Below, one piece after another: positions 63,580 to 64,000 of a DNA stretch of 64,000 nt. Positions within the stretch are counted from its first letter, which is position 1; each line of letters begins with the position of its first letter. Under the pieces are notes generated by a model. That model was not told the DNA's origin and did not search any database. It worked only from the letters and a program-made list of their open reading frames with translations. The DNA lies in contig JAHHIH010000006.1 in the NCBI GenBank assembly GCA_019358835.1, forward strand, positions 94,813 through 158,812. Reading direction: 5' to 3'. Source of the DNA: Tildeniella torsiva UHER 1998/13D. GTDB lineage: Bacteria > Cyanobacteriota > Cyanobacteriia > Phormidesmidales > Phormidesmidaceae. The translations under genes were made by a program, and so were the position numbers.

Positions 63580-64000
63580 ATGGCGAAAAGCCCGATGCAC
63601 ATTGCCTACTTTACTGGTACCTATCCGAGAGCTACCGACACGTTTATTCAGCGTGAGGTTGTAGGGCTTAGAGACCTAGGGTTAGAGGTCTTTACCTTTG
63701 CGGTACGCCGCCCCGGAGACGACAATATTGTAGGCCCTGAGCAGGTGGCAGAGCGATCGCAAACCCATTACCTGCTGCCCTTTAACCTAGGTCTGCTGAT
63801 CAAAGCCCATCTGGGTTTGCTATGGGGTAATCCAAGCCGTTACTTCAACAGTATTAAGCTGGCCTGGGTCACGAGCCAGCCTGGGCTCAAGGGGTTTCTC
63901 TACCAGCTGATCTATTTTCTAGAAGCAGGTAGTTTAGCCGATCGCATTGCTGCCCAAAATATTACCCATCTGCACAACCACATTGCTAGCTCTAGCTGCA
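63580..64000 (+). CDS. Glycosyltransferase family 4-like, cut by the window edge
   Basis: The N-terminal 140 residues of a protein starting MAKSPMHIAYFTGTYPRATDTFIQREV and continuing GLEVFTFAVRR...ITHLHNHIASSSC, which matches the opening of GT4-type glycosyltransferases. The frame is open to base 64000, so the rest lies outside. The ATG at 63580 lacks a strong ribosome site. Co-directional with the GT2 gene and probably in the same operon. Confidence 0.8.
   Translation, partial: MAKSPMHIAYFTGTYPRATDTFIQREVVGLRDLGLEVFTFAVRRPGDDNIVGPEQVAERSQTHYLLPFNLGLLIKAHLGLLWGNPSRYFNSIKLAWVTSQPGLKGFLYQLIYFLEAGSLADRIAAQNITHLHNHIASSSC

Overview
The window is a stretch of cyanobacterial chromosome. It carries photosystem II genes (psbE-psbF-psbL-psbJ behind rubA and ycf48), the NDH-1 cluster ndhC-ndhK-ndhJ, an ictB homologue, a phycobilisome-linker-domain protein, a PedR-like LuxR regulator and many GCGATCGC (HIP1) octamers. 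High GC over most of the window, with proteins typical of filamentous Leptolyngbya/Nodosilinea-like lineages, suggests that kind of organism; the genus is inference.

Layout. 0-5.3 kb: a small kinase-fold protein and a zinc-ribbon membrane protein converge on an alpha-E / circularly permuted ATP-grasp pair (predicted peptide-ligase module), followed by a transaldolase carrying two EF-hands. 5.6-16.7 kb: ictB, an SRPBCC and a HugZ-like protein, an EamA transporter, a long Pro/Ala/Ser-rich lipoprotein, an alpha/beta hydrolase, a DUF1816 protein, an RlmB-type rRNA methyltransferase with about 25 KPRY heptads at its N-terminus, an HxlR regulator, a four-cysteine small protein and a CAP-domain protein. 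16.8-30.8 kb: lipA, an L,D-transpeptidase, a Gfo/Idh oxidoreductase, a CNNM/CBS membrane protein, tRNA-Ile(CAU), pyrE plus a methyltransferase, another methyltransferase, hisS, pedR-like, a DUF4168 protein, a class A PBP and tyrS. 30.9-35.3 kb: PBS-linker protein, rph, a CobO-like protein without a Walker A motif, dcd, a frameshifted DUF2165 gene and nanE. 35.4-39.8 kb: the photosynthesis block, with a psbEFLJ terminator and a strong hairpin after ndhJ.

40.4-48.3 kb is an exopolysaccharide region of visibly lower GC with long gene-poor spacers: a BY-kinase (Wzc-like), a Wza-like export protein, an O-antigen ligase/polymerase-like protein and an MsbA/PglK-like ABC exporter. 48.6-64 kb returns to high GC: a TonB-like protein, cobI, a CPA-type antiporter, mltA, moxR, ribF, an MBL hydrolase, surE, pheS, an M20 carbamoylase preceded by a 12-bp-arm palindrome, msrA, a GT2 and a truncated GT4-like glycosyltransferase running off the edge.

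Most of the window is housekeeping. I saw no CRISPR array, intact insertion sequence or recognisable defence system. The points most worth a second look are the RlmB repeat tail, the isolated PBS-linker protein, the CobO-like protein with a lost P-loop, the DUF2165 frameshift, an orphan intrinsic terminator in the EPS region, the carbamoylase operator and two tandem-repeat-armed intergenic hairpins.
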